A DNA stretch of 64,000 nt from Dyadobacter sp. CY312 (GTDB lineage: Bacteria; Bacteroidota; Bacteroidia; Cytophagales; Spirosomataceae): the NCBI RefSeq assembly GCF_021390535.1, contig NZ_JAJUXG010000006.1, positions 1 to 64,000 on the forward strand, in the 5' to 3' direction. Each line of letters starts with the position of its first letter. The stretch's first letter is position 1. Shown piece after piece: positions 17,905 through 26,195 of the stretch. The notes below the pieces were generated by a model. The model was not told the origin of the DNA, did no database searches, and worked only from the letters and a program-made list of their open reading frames with translations. Both the position numbers and the translations under genes were made by a program.

Positions 17905-19263
17905 CTATTTTAGAAATTCCGGCTTGATATTAATCATTAAATATGCCCAGTTTGCCATTTTTTGAGGGTCTTTTACGCCCTTTATCTGTGCCAAACTACT
18001 GGTAGACAAGTAGGTGCAATAGCCTCCCTGAAAACTTACCGTTTTGGTCAGGTTGTAAGTGGCGATAATATCCAGCTCATTACCCAGGTTTCCTGAAAGA
18101 TTTTCGTCACTTGTATTTCTGATCTGAGATGCACTGGTAAATTGGTGCAAATCCGTTTGGATTGACAACTTTTCAGATGCTTTGATGGTCGAATGAATGT
18201 ATAGATCCGATAGTCCGCCTTTGCCAAAACCGTTGGCTGCATAGAAGTAATCCATCTGCCCCCAAAACTTGTGAGGTGTTCCGTACAAGGGATCAAAACT
18301 TCCGTTTTTTGTGGAGCCAACCGACGTTCCTGAGGTATGATCAAAACCTGGTCCGAAAGAGAAAATAGGGTTGGCGGCGTAGAGTCCTCTTACAGAATAC
18401 ATGTAGGCATTCAGTCTCGTTCCGTCTTTGTCTTTTCCGGTTTGTAAATAGGCTGATGCGTTCACATTCCAGCTTTTGCCTATTTTGGTTTGCAAATACG
18501 GTCCCAAAGTAACCCGGTTCCAGGTTCCTTTGCTCAGGGTCTTTACGCCGGTTTCATTCAAATAATATTTTTGAAAATCATCTTTTAAAATCAGAAAGGA
18601 TGCATTTCCCTGTTTCAGTTTTTTGCCCAAATAGGCAAACTGCATCGACTTGTACATGGTGCCAATTCCGTTGGTACCCGCCGCGTATCCATTGGGAGCA
18701 CCGTCAAATAACGTACCCGTTTTTAGTTCACGGTTCTGGTTATACGCAGCGCCTAAATGTGTCGTGAATCCGGCATTGTTGTATTTGAGCAAAATCGCGT
18801 CATGCCTCCTTGCTTGTTGTAACCAATCAAGATTTCCCAGCAAACGGCTATCGTCATAAATCAACTCCTGTCTGCCAATTTTGACAGAAAACTCTTTTCC
18901 AAGTTTGGTTTGATTCGTATCCAGCAAACTAATTTCTCCCCAGGCTTCGTGCAGCATTAGTCCGTTCAGGTTCGCATTGGTGAGCCGGTTGTTGGTAGAA
19001 GCATCCTGTCCCCAAACCCTTACATCCTGAGCCGATACGTAAAACTGTGTGCGGTATCCTTTGTAACCAACATTTAATCGCGTTCTCTGCGAGGTAAAAA
19101 AGGCCGGATCATCGCCTTTGGACAAAAGCGTTCCTTGTCCATGCAGCAATTCTGAGCGCGTGCGAAGCTGTCCAGAAATACTGATCTGCGCATTGGAAGT
19201 CGATGGTTTAAGGTGGAAAACCAAAGCCAGGCTAACTGTAAAAATGTAAATAGCTGTTTTCAT
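17905..19263 (-). CDS. Outer-membrane porin, alginate-export family
   Basis: A 452-residue protein with a signal peptide ending around STSNAQ, then a beta-barrel of the alginate-export (AlgE-like) family. Typical stretches are SGQLRTRSELLHGQG, TQRTRLNVGYKGYRTQFYVS-type strands (here with S in place of the first T), LHEAWGEISL and KIGRQELIYDDSRLLG. In nitrate clusters of Bacteroidota this family occurs beside NarK, so I infer that it lets nitrate or nitrite cross the outer membrane rather than exporting alginate; no alginate genes are nearby. It is 108 nt upstream of narK on the same strand. Confidence 0.85.
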   Translation of the reverse strand: MKTAIYIFTVSLALVFHLKPSTSNAQISISGQLRTRSELLHGQGTLLSKGDDPAFFTSQRTRLNVGYKGYRTQFYVSAQDVRVWGQDASTNNRLTNANLNGLMLHEAWGEISLLDTNQTKLGKEFSVKIGRQELIYDDSRLLGNLDWLQQARRHDAILLKYNNAGFTTHLGAAYNQNRELKTGTLFDGAPNGYAAGTNGIGTMYKSMQFAYLGKKLKQGNASFLILKDDFQKYYLNETGVKTLSKGTWNRVTLGPYLQTKIGKSWNVNASAYLQTGKDKDGTRLNAYMYSVRGLYAANPIFSFGPGFDHTSGTSVGSTKNGSFDPLYGTPHKFWGQMDYFYAANGFGKGGLSDLYIHSTIKASEKLSIQTDLHQFTSASQIRNTSDENLSGNLGNELDIIATYNLTKTVSFQGGYCTYLSTSSLAQIKGVKDPQKMANWAYLMINIKPEFLK

Positions 19264-19584
19264 TCAGGTTGATTTTTTAAAATGAAAATGGAAATAAGCG
19301 CGGCTGTTAAAAGTGGTTTTTTTGATACTAGTGCTAATGATAAATGTTTTAATACTTTCAAAATGAGACCCTCTTGTCACACTGAGCTTGTCGAAGTGCG
19401 GGCAATGAAGTTGCTACAGCCATTTTCAGTATTTTATTAGTGGATCAATGGTAGCTCCCCTGCCATCTATGCGATCAATGTCAAAATGTATGTTTGACTT
19501 TTCATTAATTCAATCTTGGCTGCTCGGTCTTCGACAGGCTCAGACTGACAAACTTGGTAGTGTAATCCAGTTTATGTAATTGCT
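19264..19584. other. 321-bp gap between porin and cobA genes
   Basis: No gene is seen. The stretch contains an inverted pair of a short repeat (see 19374-19551) and AT-rich flanks. It must also contain any promoter of the porin gene at the 19264 side, but I find no clean TAnnTTTG box there. Confidence 0.5.
19374..19551. repeat. Inverted pair of the CTGAGCYTGTCGAAG repeat
   Basis: TTGTCACACTGAGCTTGTCG (from 19374, continuing AAGTGCG) and, inverted, CGGTCTTCGACAGGCTCAGA (from 19525, continuing CTGACAA) are near-identical 27-bp arms about 125 bp apart. This motif is a common interspersed element of Bacteroidota. The pair could be a miniature mobile element or a folding hairpin. Confidence 0.6.
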
Positions 19585-20343
19585 TTAAACAGCACTATGA
19601 ACACTCTGCAAATACTCCATGGCGTAGGATGGGTGCAGGGCTACTACGTCGCCCATGATCATAATCGCCGGAGTGCTGATTTTGTTTTCCTTCACCAGAT
19701 AGGGCATTTCCCAAACCTGGCCTATTACACTTTTTTCATCAGGTCTTGTTCCATTCTGAATCACAGCCATCGGCAAATGTCCGCGTCCGAAATGTTTGTA
19801 CAGATCGCATATCTCCTGCAATTTGCTGAGTCCCATCAGTACAACCACCGTTGCTTTTGACTGAACCGCCAATCGCATATCGTCAGAAAGTTCACCATTG
19901 CGGGTGGTGCCGGTTATTACCCAGAAACTTTCACTTACTCCTCTTCTTGTAACCGGAATTTCCATAGAGGCCGGAACCGCTATACAGCTCGAAACGCCGG
20001 GCACTACCTCAACCGATATATTATGTTCTCTGGCATATTCCATTTCCTCGTGACCACGACCAAAAACGAATGAGTCGCCTCCTTTGAGCCTCACCACATG
20101 TCCGCGCTTACGTGCAAGCCTGACAATCAATCCGTTTATTTCTTCCTGCGAAAAAGAGGCGTCACCGGCTTTTTTACCAACATACATTTTCAATGCGTGC
20201 TCTGGCGCAAATTCCAGAAGTTCGGCGTTTGCCAGTTCGTCGTAAAGAATAACATCTGCATTTTTCAAAGCTCTCAATCCTTTCAAAGTAATAAGTTCTC
20301 CGTTTCCGGGACCTGCTCCAACCAATGTAAGTTTCGCCTCCAT
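19585..20343 (-). CDS. cobA: Uroporphyrinogen-III C-methyltransferase
   Basis: A 252-residue SAM-dependent methyltransferase that converts uroporphyrinogen III to precorrin-2, the first step to siroheme. The family motifs are LVGAGPGNGELITLKGLRAL at the N-terminus, VRLKGGDSFVFGRG, VVPGVSSCIAVPA and VVLMGLSKL. It is a stand-alone SUMT, complementing the separate dehydrogenase/ferrochelatase gene at 9935-10513. It diverges from nirB across a 273-bp AT-rich region, so the siroheme and nitrite reductase genes may respond to one regulator. Confidence 0.94.
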   Translation of the reverse strand: MEAKLTLVGAGPGNGELITLKGLRALKNADVILYDELANAELLEFAPEHALKMYVGKKAGDASFSQEEINGLIVRLARKRGHVVRLKGGDSFVFGRGHEEMEYAREHNISVEVVPGVSSCIAVPASMEIPVTRRGVSESFWVITGTTRNGELSDDMRLAVQSKATVVVLMGLSKLQEICDLYKHFGRGHLPMAVIQNGTRPDEKSVIGQVWEMPYLVKENKISTPAIMIMGDVVALHPSYAMEYLQSVHSAV

Positions 20344-20616
20344 CGCTTCTTTATTATATATGGTGAATATTAGAAATGTACTATGTATAGTAAAACATAA
20401 CTATATCTAATTGTTGGTTCAAAATTAAGGTCTAAATTTTTAAAAACAATACTTTTACCAAAATATATGTTTAAAAATTATCTGTTTGGCGAATAAAAAA
20501 TTAGGAAATGCTAAAAATGCGATTTAATTTTGGTCTGTGGTATTAAGGAATGGGAATAATTTATTCTTGAAATATTGCAATAAAAAAACAAGGTTATTCA
20601 AAATATATAGTTATTA
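20344..20616. promoter_or_regulatory. Divergent control region of cobA and nirB
   Basis: A very AT-rich 273-bp gap between divergent genes. On the plus strand TAATTTTG (20525-20532) is a good -7 box and would give nirB a leader of about 80 nt. An ATAGT / ACTAT inverted repeat (20607-20624) covers the nirB start. By position this is the expected binding area of the NarL-like regulator, but I see no convincing heptamer pair. Confidence 0.4.
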
Positions 20617-23136
20617 ATGACTATGAAAGCACAAACAACCATCCATATCGTAGTCGTAGGCAATGGTATGGTAGGCTACAAGTTCTGCGAGAAATTGCTG
20701 GCCAAAGAGAAAAAAGATCTGGAATTTACACTGACGGTTTTTGGCGAAGAACCTCGTGCAGCCTACGATCGCGTACATTTGAGTGAATATTTCGCAGGGA
20801 AATCTGCGGACGATCTTACTATGGCGCCATCGGAATGGTATGCGGAAAACGGTATCAGGCTGTTTCTTTCTGATCCGGTTGTTGATATTGATCGCACTGA
20901 AAAACTGGTGCGTTCCCATCACGGTCACATAGTTTATTATGACTATCTTATTATGGCAACTGGTTCGGGTGCATTTGTTCCGTCTATTCCTGGTGTTGAA
21001 AAAGATGGGGTGTTTGTATACAGAACTATAGAGGATCTGGAACTGATACAGTCTTTTGCAAAAAAAGCAAAAAAAGGAGCTGTGTTGGGTGGCGGTTTGC
21101 TGGGATTGGAAGCAGCAAAAGCACTGCTTGACTTAGGTTTGCAGGAGGCGCATGTGGTGGAATTTGCACCAAGACTGATGCCAAGGCAAATTGACGATGC
21201 AGGATCCAGAATGCTGCAAAGTCAGTTGGAGTCGCTTGGATTGAATATTCATTTATCGAAAAGTACGCAGGAAATAAAAGGAGGCGATTGTATTGAAGGA
21301 ATGCAGTTTGCCGACTCGTATCTTGAAGTAGATATGCTGGTTATTTCTGCTGGTATCCGTCCGCGCGACGAGCTGGCTAAAATTGCAGGTCTGGAAACGC
21401 ATCCAAGAGGAGGTATTGTTGTGAATAATCATCTTCAAACTTCTGATCCGGATATTTTTGCTATCGGGGAATGTGCACTGGCGCATCACATGATTTACGG
21501 ACTCATCGCTCCGGGCTATGAAATGGCCGAAGTGGTTGCGACTTATCTAACTGGCGGTTCAAAGGAATTTTTGCCTTACGATATGTCCACCAAGCTGAAA
21601 CTGATCGGCACAGACGTAGCCAGTTTCGGGGATCCTTTTATCGAAGAGCCAGCCTGCAAAACCATTCGCTACGAAAACAAAGCAAAAGGCGTTTACAAGC
21701 GTATCAATGTTTCTCCTGATGGAAAAGAACTTCTGGGTGGAATATTGGTCGGTGATGCAGAGCAATACAATATGTTGCTGCAAACCTGCAAGAGCAAAAC
21801 AATTCTTCCTCCCGATTCCGAAGATCTGATTTTAGGTTCACGTGGTGGTGAAGAAGCGGGAGCGGGAGTGATGAGCTTTCCTGATGATGCATTGATCTGT
21901 TCTTGCGAAGCTGTTACAAAAGGAATGCTTTGTCATGAAGTGGGTGAAAATGGACATACCACCATTGACGCAATTAAGAAATGCTGCAAAGCAGGAACAG
22001 GTTGCGGAGGCTGTGTGCCGATGGTGAAAGACATCATTCAGGGTGTTTTAAAAGAAAAAGGTGTTTATATACGCAATGTGGTTTGCGAGCATTTTGACCA
22101 TTCACGCCAGGAATTGCTGGATCTGGTAAAAATGGAAGGCTTGCGGACCTATGGTTCCGTGCTTGATCATTTCGGTAAAGGAGACGGCTGTGAGGTTTGT
22201 AAACCTTTGGTAGCGTCTGTACTTGCCAGCCTTTGGAACGAAAGTATTTTGAAGGCCGACCGTGGTACGGTTCAGGATTCCAATGACCGTTATCTGGCGA
22301 ATATTCAAAAGGGCGGTACGTATTCCGTAGTTCCGCGGATTCCGGGTGGAGAAATTACGCCTGAAAAACTGATCGTGATTGGTCAGGTAGCGCAGCGTTA
22401 TGGGCTTTATACTAAAATTACGGGTGGACAACGTATCGATCTCTTCGGAGCACATCTGGGCGATTTGCCGGATATCTGGGAGCAACTCATTGACGCTGGT
22501 TTTGAAAGCGGGCATGCCTACGGAAAATCTCTACGTACTGTAAAAAGCTGCGTGGGGTCAACCTGGTGCCGTTTTGGCGTGCAAGATTCTGTATCATTTG
22601 CCATTGAAGTCGAGGATAGATACAAGGGTCTTCGTTCTCCACACAAATTGAAATCGGCCGTTTCAGGATGCGTGCGTGAATGTGCAGAAGCACAAAGCAA
22701 GGATTTTGGGATTATTGCGACCGAGAAAGGATGGAACCTGTATGTATGCGGAAACGGCGGATCTAAGCCGCAACATGCGCAACTTATCGCTACGGATGTG
22801 GACAAGGAAACTTGTATCAGATTAATAGACAGGTTCTTAATGTTCTACATCAAAACTGCTGACCCACTTACCAGAACTGCTACCTGGCTTAATAAAATGG
22901 AAGGTGGTATCAATTATCTCAAAGCCGTGGTGGTGGACGACATTCTTGGAGTAGCCGCAGATCTTGAACGTGACATGCAGGCACTGATTGATGTTTATCA
23001 ATGCGAGTGGAAAGAAGTGGTTGATAGTCCTGAATTAAGGAAACGTTTCTCTCACTTCGTGAATGTTTCCGTTAAAGATCCTTCTATCCAATTCGAGCCT
23101 ATGCGCGAGCAGAAGAGAGTGAAGGAGTGGGTGTAG
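20617..23136 (+). CDS. nirB: NAD(P)H-dependent nitrite reductase, large subunit
   Basis: An 839-residue enzyme, normal NirB length. Order of domains: FAD/NADH oxidoreductase (VVVGNGMVGYK at 12-22, AVLGGGLLGLEAAKAL), BFD-type [2Fe-2S] (C428, C430, C463, C466), a second BFD-like segment (CEVCKPLV), and the siroheme/[4Fe-4S] sulfite-reductase domain with C645-x5-C651 and C685-x3-C689, all four ligands present. It reduces nitrite to ammonium in the cytoplasm with NirD. A second possible start is Met3. It is followed by a repeat-rich gap before nirD. High confidence. Confidence 0.96.
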   Translation: MTMKAQTTIHIVVVGNGMVGYKFCEKLLAKEKKDLEFTLTVFGEEPRAAYDRVHLSEYFAGKSADDLTMAPSEWYAENGIRLFLSDPVVDIDRTEKLVRSHHGHIVYYDYLIMATGSGAFVPSIPGVEKDGVFVYRTIEDLELIQSFAKKAKKGAVLGGGLLGLEAAKALLDLGLQEAHVVEFAPRLMPRQIDDAGSRMLQSQLESLGLNIHLSKSTQEIKGGDCIEGMQFADSYLEVDMLVISAGIRPRDELAKIAGLETHPRGGIVVNNHLQTSDPDIFAIGECALAHHMIYGLIAPGYEMAEVVATYLTGGSKEFLPYDMSTKLKLIGTDVASFGDPFIEEPACKTIRYENKAKGVYKRINVSPDGKELLGGILVGDAEQYNMLLQTCKSKTILPPDSEDLILGSRGGEEAGAGVMSFPDDALICSCEAVTKGMLCHEVGENGHTTIDAIKKCCKAGTGCGGCVPMVKDIIQGVLKEKGVYIRNVVCEHFDHSRQELLDLVKMEGLRTYGSVLDHFGKGDGCEVCKPLVASVLASLWNESILKADRGTVQDSNDRYLANIQKGGTYSVVPRIPGGEITPEKLIVIGQVAQRYGLYTKITGGQRIDLFGAHLGDLPDIWEQLIDAGFESGHAYGKSLRTVKSCVGSTWCRFGVQDSVSFAIEVEDRYKGLRSPHKLKSAVSGCVRECAEAQSKDFGIIATEKGWNLYVCGNGGSKPQHAQLIATDVDKETCIRLIDRFLMFYIKTADPLTRTATWLNKMEGGINYLKAVVVDDILGVAADLERDMQALIDVYQCEWKEVVDSPELRKRFSHFVNVSVKDPSIQFEPMREQKRVKEWV

Positions 23137-23139
23137 GGG

Positions 23140-23262
23140 GTTAAGAATGAAGGAGTTAAGAATGAAGGAGTTAAGAATGAAGGAGTTAAGAATGAAGGAG
23201 TTAAGAATGAAGAATTAAGAAGTTAAGAATGAAGAATTAAGAAGTTAAGAATGAGGGAGTTA
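23140..23262. repeat. Tandem repeat, 15-nt and 22-nt units
   Basis: Four units of GTTAAGAATGAAGGA (23140-23199), two expanded 22-nt units GTTAAGAATGAAGAATTAAG+AA (23200-23243), one variant unit GTTAAGAATGAGGGA (23244-23258) and a trailing GTTAGG. It begins 4 nt after the nirB stop. The identical units suggest recent slippage. Confidence 0.9.
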
Positions 23263-23269
23263 GGATTTA

Positions 23270-23430
23270 CGCTGGCCTGAAAGGCCTACATACCTGAACA
23301 TAGGGCATCGCCCTATGAATATCGAGACAGAAGGCATCGCCGTATGGATACCGAGAATAAGACATCGCCCTGTGATTCTGAGAGGGCAGAAGTATACATC
23401 TATCACACCCGGGCGCAGTCCCGGGATTAC
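23270..23430. repeat. Palindrome array, GGGCATCGCCC family (copy 2) before nirD
   Basis: GGCCTGAAAGGCC-type start (23274), then CATAGGGCATCGCCCTATG (23299-23317), followed by decayed units AAGGCATCGCCGTATGG, AGACATCGCCCTGTG and the palindrome CCCGGGCGCAGTCCCGGG. The first unit is the inverted equivalent of the repeat at 12574-12622. The array ends about 10 nt before the nirD ATG. Confidence 0.7.
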
Positions 23431-23440
23431 CAGAAAAATC

Positions 23441-23794
23441 ATGGAACCTGTAAAGAACACAAAAGACAGAATTACATGGCACAAGGCTTGCCATGTGGAA
23501 GACATTCCTGCCGATGGCGGCGGATGTGCGCTGATAGAAGGCAAACAAATTGCTATCTTTAACTTTGCCAGAAGAGGAGAGTGGTACGCAACGGACAACA
23601 TGTGTCCGCACAGACAGCAAATGGCGGTTTCGCGTGGAATGATCGGCAGCCAGGGTGAAGAACCAAAAGTGGCTTGTCCTTTTCACAAAAAAACCTTTTC
23701 ATTGCAAAGCGGACAATGCCTGAATGACGAATCGTACAAGATCAACACTTTTCCAATTATGGTGAAAGAAAATCAGGTGTATGTAGGATTATAA
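23441..23794 (+). CDS. nirD: Nitrite reductase small subunit (Rieske type)
   Basis: A 117-residue Rieske-fold protein. The [2Fe-2S] ligands are in CPHRQQM and, after a loop, CPFHKKTFSL, the C-x-H and C-x2-H pairs; some NirD proteins lack them, this one keeps both. It is the partner of NirB. I chose the ATG at 23441 (M-E-P-V-K-N), because the open frame further upstream runs through palindromic repeats. It is 5 nt before the histidine kinase gene, so the sensor is co-transcribed with the reductase. Confidence 0.92.
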   Translation: MEPVKNTKDRITWHKACHVEDIPADGGGCALIEGKQIAIFNFARRGEWYATDNMCPHRQQMAVSRGMIGSQGEEPKVACPFHKKTFSLQSGQCLNDESYKINTFPIMVKENQVYVGL

Positions 23795-23799
23795 AATTT

Positions 23800-25245
23800 A
23801 TGGAGAAAATTGATAAACGCGTGGCCGGAAGTCTCACGCGTTTTTATGTTGTGGCACTTGTGGTGGTGGCATTGCTTACATTGGGAGGTCTTTTTTTGAT
23901 CAGAAAAACCATCAGCAGTCTCAATTACGATGGGCGAGTAGTAAATGTTGCGGGCCGGCAACGGATGCTGAGCCAGCGCCTTACCAAACTGGCGCTTGTG
24001 AAGATCGGGCAAATCCCGCATGCCGATTCAGTTCGCTATGATTCGTTGCTAAACGCCTGGAAAAATAACCACAACCAGCTGGCCGAAAAAAAACTGCTAG
24101 TTGGTAAGGAGACTGTTGTCTGGAAAAGCGCTCCGCTCGACTCCATGTTCGCCCGGCTCAATCCGGTTTTTGAAACAATGTATCAGGCATTTGATAAAAT
24201 AGATAATTCGGATTTAGCCATTGAAGAGAAGCGGAAAGAGCTGGCCACTGTTCTGGAAATGGAACCGGTTTTTTTATCAAAAATGAATGAAATCGTTTTC
24301 CAATTTGACAAGGAAAGCTATGAGCGGCTAAAAAACCTTGAACGGATAGAATGGATCATGGATATCATGACCATCATCGTTCTTTTAGCGGAAGGTCTGC
24401 TGATTTTCAGGCCGGTTGTGAATGAGACCAGGCGCGCGATACGATTGCTGTCTCAATCGGAGGAAGCACTATTGAAGGCAAATACCGAGCTTGAAGATAA
24501 AAACAAATTGTTGCTGGAAGCGCAAAATCACATTGCCAGGATACAGAAAGAAAAGTATCAATTACAACTCGCTGAAGACCGCATCCGGACGGGTGCGCTG
24601 ATTGAAGGACAGGAGGAAGAACGAAAACGCTTTGCACGTGAGCTACACGACGGAATCGGACAAATGCTCACAGGTCTAAAACTTCATGCAGAGAAACTCA
24701 GGCAGGTTCAGTTTGCTGACGAAAAGCAGCGAAACAGATTTGACCAACTGGTGAAATTGATTCAGGAAACAATCCAGACTACCCGGCAAATTTCCTACAA
24801 TCTCATGCCCTCAGTTTTGGCTGATTTTGGGTTAAATGCGGCTTTGAAATTGCTTTGTGAACAAACGGCAGATTTATCCGGTTTGAAAATCAGGTATGAA
24901 GGATTAGAGGGAACGGTGTCTCTCAATTCGCAAACAGAAATTGGCCTGTACCGTATTGCCCAGGAAGCACTCAATAACACACTGAAACATGCCGAGGCGG
25001 ATAATGTCGTTATTAAATTGGAAGAAAATGGGAATTGTGTGATTTTGGATATTGAAGACGATGGTAAAGGATTTTTAATTCGTAATTTGAAAAACCAACA
25101 AGGCTCCGTTTTTATGCAGAATGGGATTGAAAATATGCGAACAAGGGCAAAACTTTTATCTGGTGATCTGGCGTTGACGTCTGATCCTGAAAGAGGCACT
25201 AAACTTGTAGTCACCATTTGCCCGGAGGAAATCCAAATTCTTTAA
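23800..25245 (+). CDS. NarX-like sensor histidine kinase
   Basis: A 481-residue membrane sensor. TM1 is about residues 17-38. The periplasmic part starts with NVAGRQRMLSQRLTKLAL, a PilJ/NarX-type N-terminal motif (NarX uses a similar segment to bind nitrate), and TM2 is about 190-207. A coiled linker leads to a HisKA_3 dimerisation domain with the phospho-acceptor His283 (FARELHDGIGQ) and a HATPase domain (LYRIAQEALNNTLKHAEA; EDDGKGF). Its location directly behind nirD, and the regulator gene 3 nt downstream, make a nitrate/nitrite sensing role likely; ligand binding is inferred. Confidence 0.9.
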   Translation: MEKIDKRVAGSLTRFYVVALVVVALLTLGGLFLIRKTISSLNYDGRVVNVAGRQRMLSQRLTKLALVKIGQIPHADSVRYDSLLNAWKNNHNQLAEKKLLVGKETVVWKSAPLDSMFARLNPVFETMYQAFDKIDNSDLAIEEKRKELATVLEMEPVFLSKMNEIVFQFDKESYERLKNLERIEWIMDIMTIIVLLAEGLLIFRPVVNETRRAIRLLSQSEEALLKANTELEDKNKLLLEAQNHIARIQKEKYQLQLAEDRIRTGALIEGQEEERKRFARELHDGIGQMLTGLKLHAEKLRQVQFADEKQRNRFDQLVKLIQETIQTTRQISYNLMPSVLADFGLNAALKLLCEQTADLSGLKIRYEGLEGTVSLNSQTEIGLYRIAQEALNNTLKHAEADNVVIKLEENGNCVILDIEDDGKGFLIRNLKNQQGSVFMQNGIENMRTRAKLLSGDLALTSDPERGTKLVVTICPEEIQIL

Positions 25246-25248
25246 TTC

Positions 25249-25926
25249 ATGCCAATACGTATTTTAGTTGTTGACGACCATTCTGTTGTGCGGCAGGGAA
25301 TTATAACCTTGCTGGAAGATGAAGAGGATATTCTGATTGCGGGAGAAGCTTCCGATGGCGATGAAGTTGCAGAAATGATTGAGAAAGTGGATCCGGATGT
25401 GATCCTGCTGGATCTGACCATGCCACGCATGCCGGGTATTGAAGTGATCAAACAGGTGCTTCCATTGTATCCTGACGTAAGGGTACTGGTTTTTAGCATG
25501 CATAATAATCCAGATTATATCCTGTCGGCCATGCACAATGGCGCATCGGGATATTTGGAAAAAGATACAAGTCGCGATGAAATCCTGAAAGCTGTTCGGA
25601 GTGTCGCCAAAGGTGAACTGTATTACCCGCCGTACGCCGCCTCGATTATTATCAAAAGTTTTATGAAAAATGCCTCTTTTGCAATTCCGGCAGAAACCAA
25701 AGCAGAAGAGCAAAAGGAAACGTCCCTCTGGAAAATTATCACACCGCGTGAGCAGCAGATTCTGAAATGCCTTACAGAAGGGCTCAGCAGTAAAGAAATA
25801 GGCGAGCGGTTCGATATCAGCGCCAATACCGTCGCCAACCAGCGAGCCAGTATTATGAGAAAAGCCAATGTTAAAAATACGGCCGAGCTGATCAGTCTGG
25901 CACTTCGGACTGCACCCAGGAGATAG
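25249..25926 (+). CDS. NarL/FixJ-type response regulator
   Basis: A 225-residue regulator. The receiver domain has the acidic pocket Asp9/Asp10, phosphorylation site Asp55 (LLDLTMP) and the conserved Lys in GYLEKDTS. A LuxR-type helix-turn-helix occupies about residues 155-220 (TPREQQILKCLTEGLSSKEI, ISANTVANQRASIMRK). It follows the NarX-like kinase by 3 nt, forming a two-component system at the end of the nirBD operon. Target promoters are probably the divergent cobA-nirB region and the narK/nitrate reductase transcript; this is inference from position. Confidence 0.93.
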   Translation: MPIRILVVDDHSVVRQGIITLLEDEEDILIAGEASDGDEVAEMIEKVDPDVILLDLTMPRMPGIEVIKQVLPLYPDVRVLVFSMHNNPDYILSAMHNGASGYLEKDTSRDEILKAVRSVAKGELYYPPYAASIIIKSFMKNASFAIPAETKAEEQKETSLWKIITPREQQILKCLTEGLSSKEIGERFDISANTVANQRASIMRKANVKNTAELISLALRTAPRR

Positions 25927-26195
25927 TCGCTATTTTAGTGTATTTGACACTCTGAATAAATATTTTTTATCTCCACAAAAGTCTGCGTTCAAGCGTAATA
26001 GTATTTATAATTTGGCTTTTGGTCTTACGATTTCGTTTCACTAAGTATCCCTTTTTTTACTAGAAAATGAAGTAGCCGTTTGCTGCAAAAAAAACTTCTC
26101 GTTTTTTGTTGAGTTTATGTGTATTATTGACTTCATGAAAACCATCACTGCCAGACAGTAACCCATTAATTTAGCGTTAGACTTTTACACTTTGT

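Larger units (their letters stand above)
23137..23440. other. 304-bp repeat-filled gap between nirB and nirD
   Basis: No gene is seen; an open frame from 23315 continues into nirD but consists of palindromic repeats and is not expected to be coding. The first half is a tandem repeat (23140-23262), the second half an array of short palindromes (23270-23430). Confidence 0.6.

Noticed and set aside
22102..22515. 137-codon open frame on the minus strand inside nirB
   Set aside because: It is antisense to the conserved BFD/siroheme coding region of NirB and shows no family motif or start signal.
23140..23262. CRISPR-like array
   Set aside because: Units of 15-22 nt are joined directly without unique spacers, and no cas genes are present; it is a simple tandem repeat.
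23267..23686. 139-codon minus-strand frame over the palindromes and nirD
   Set aside because: It runs through the repeat array and antisense to the Rieske ligands of NirD; no support as a gene.
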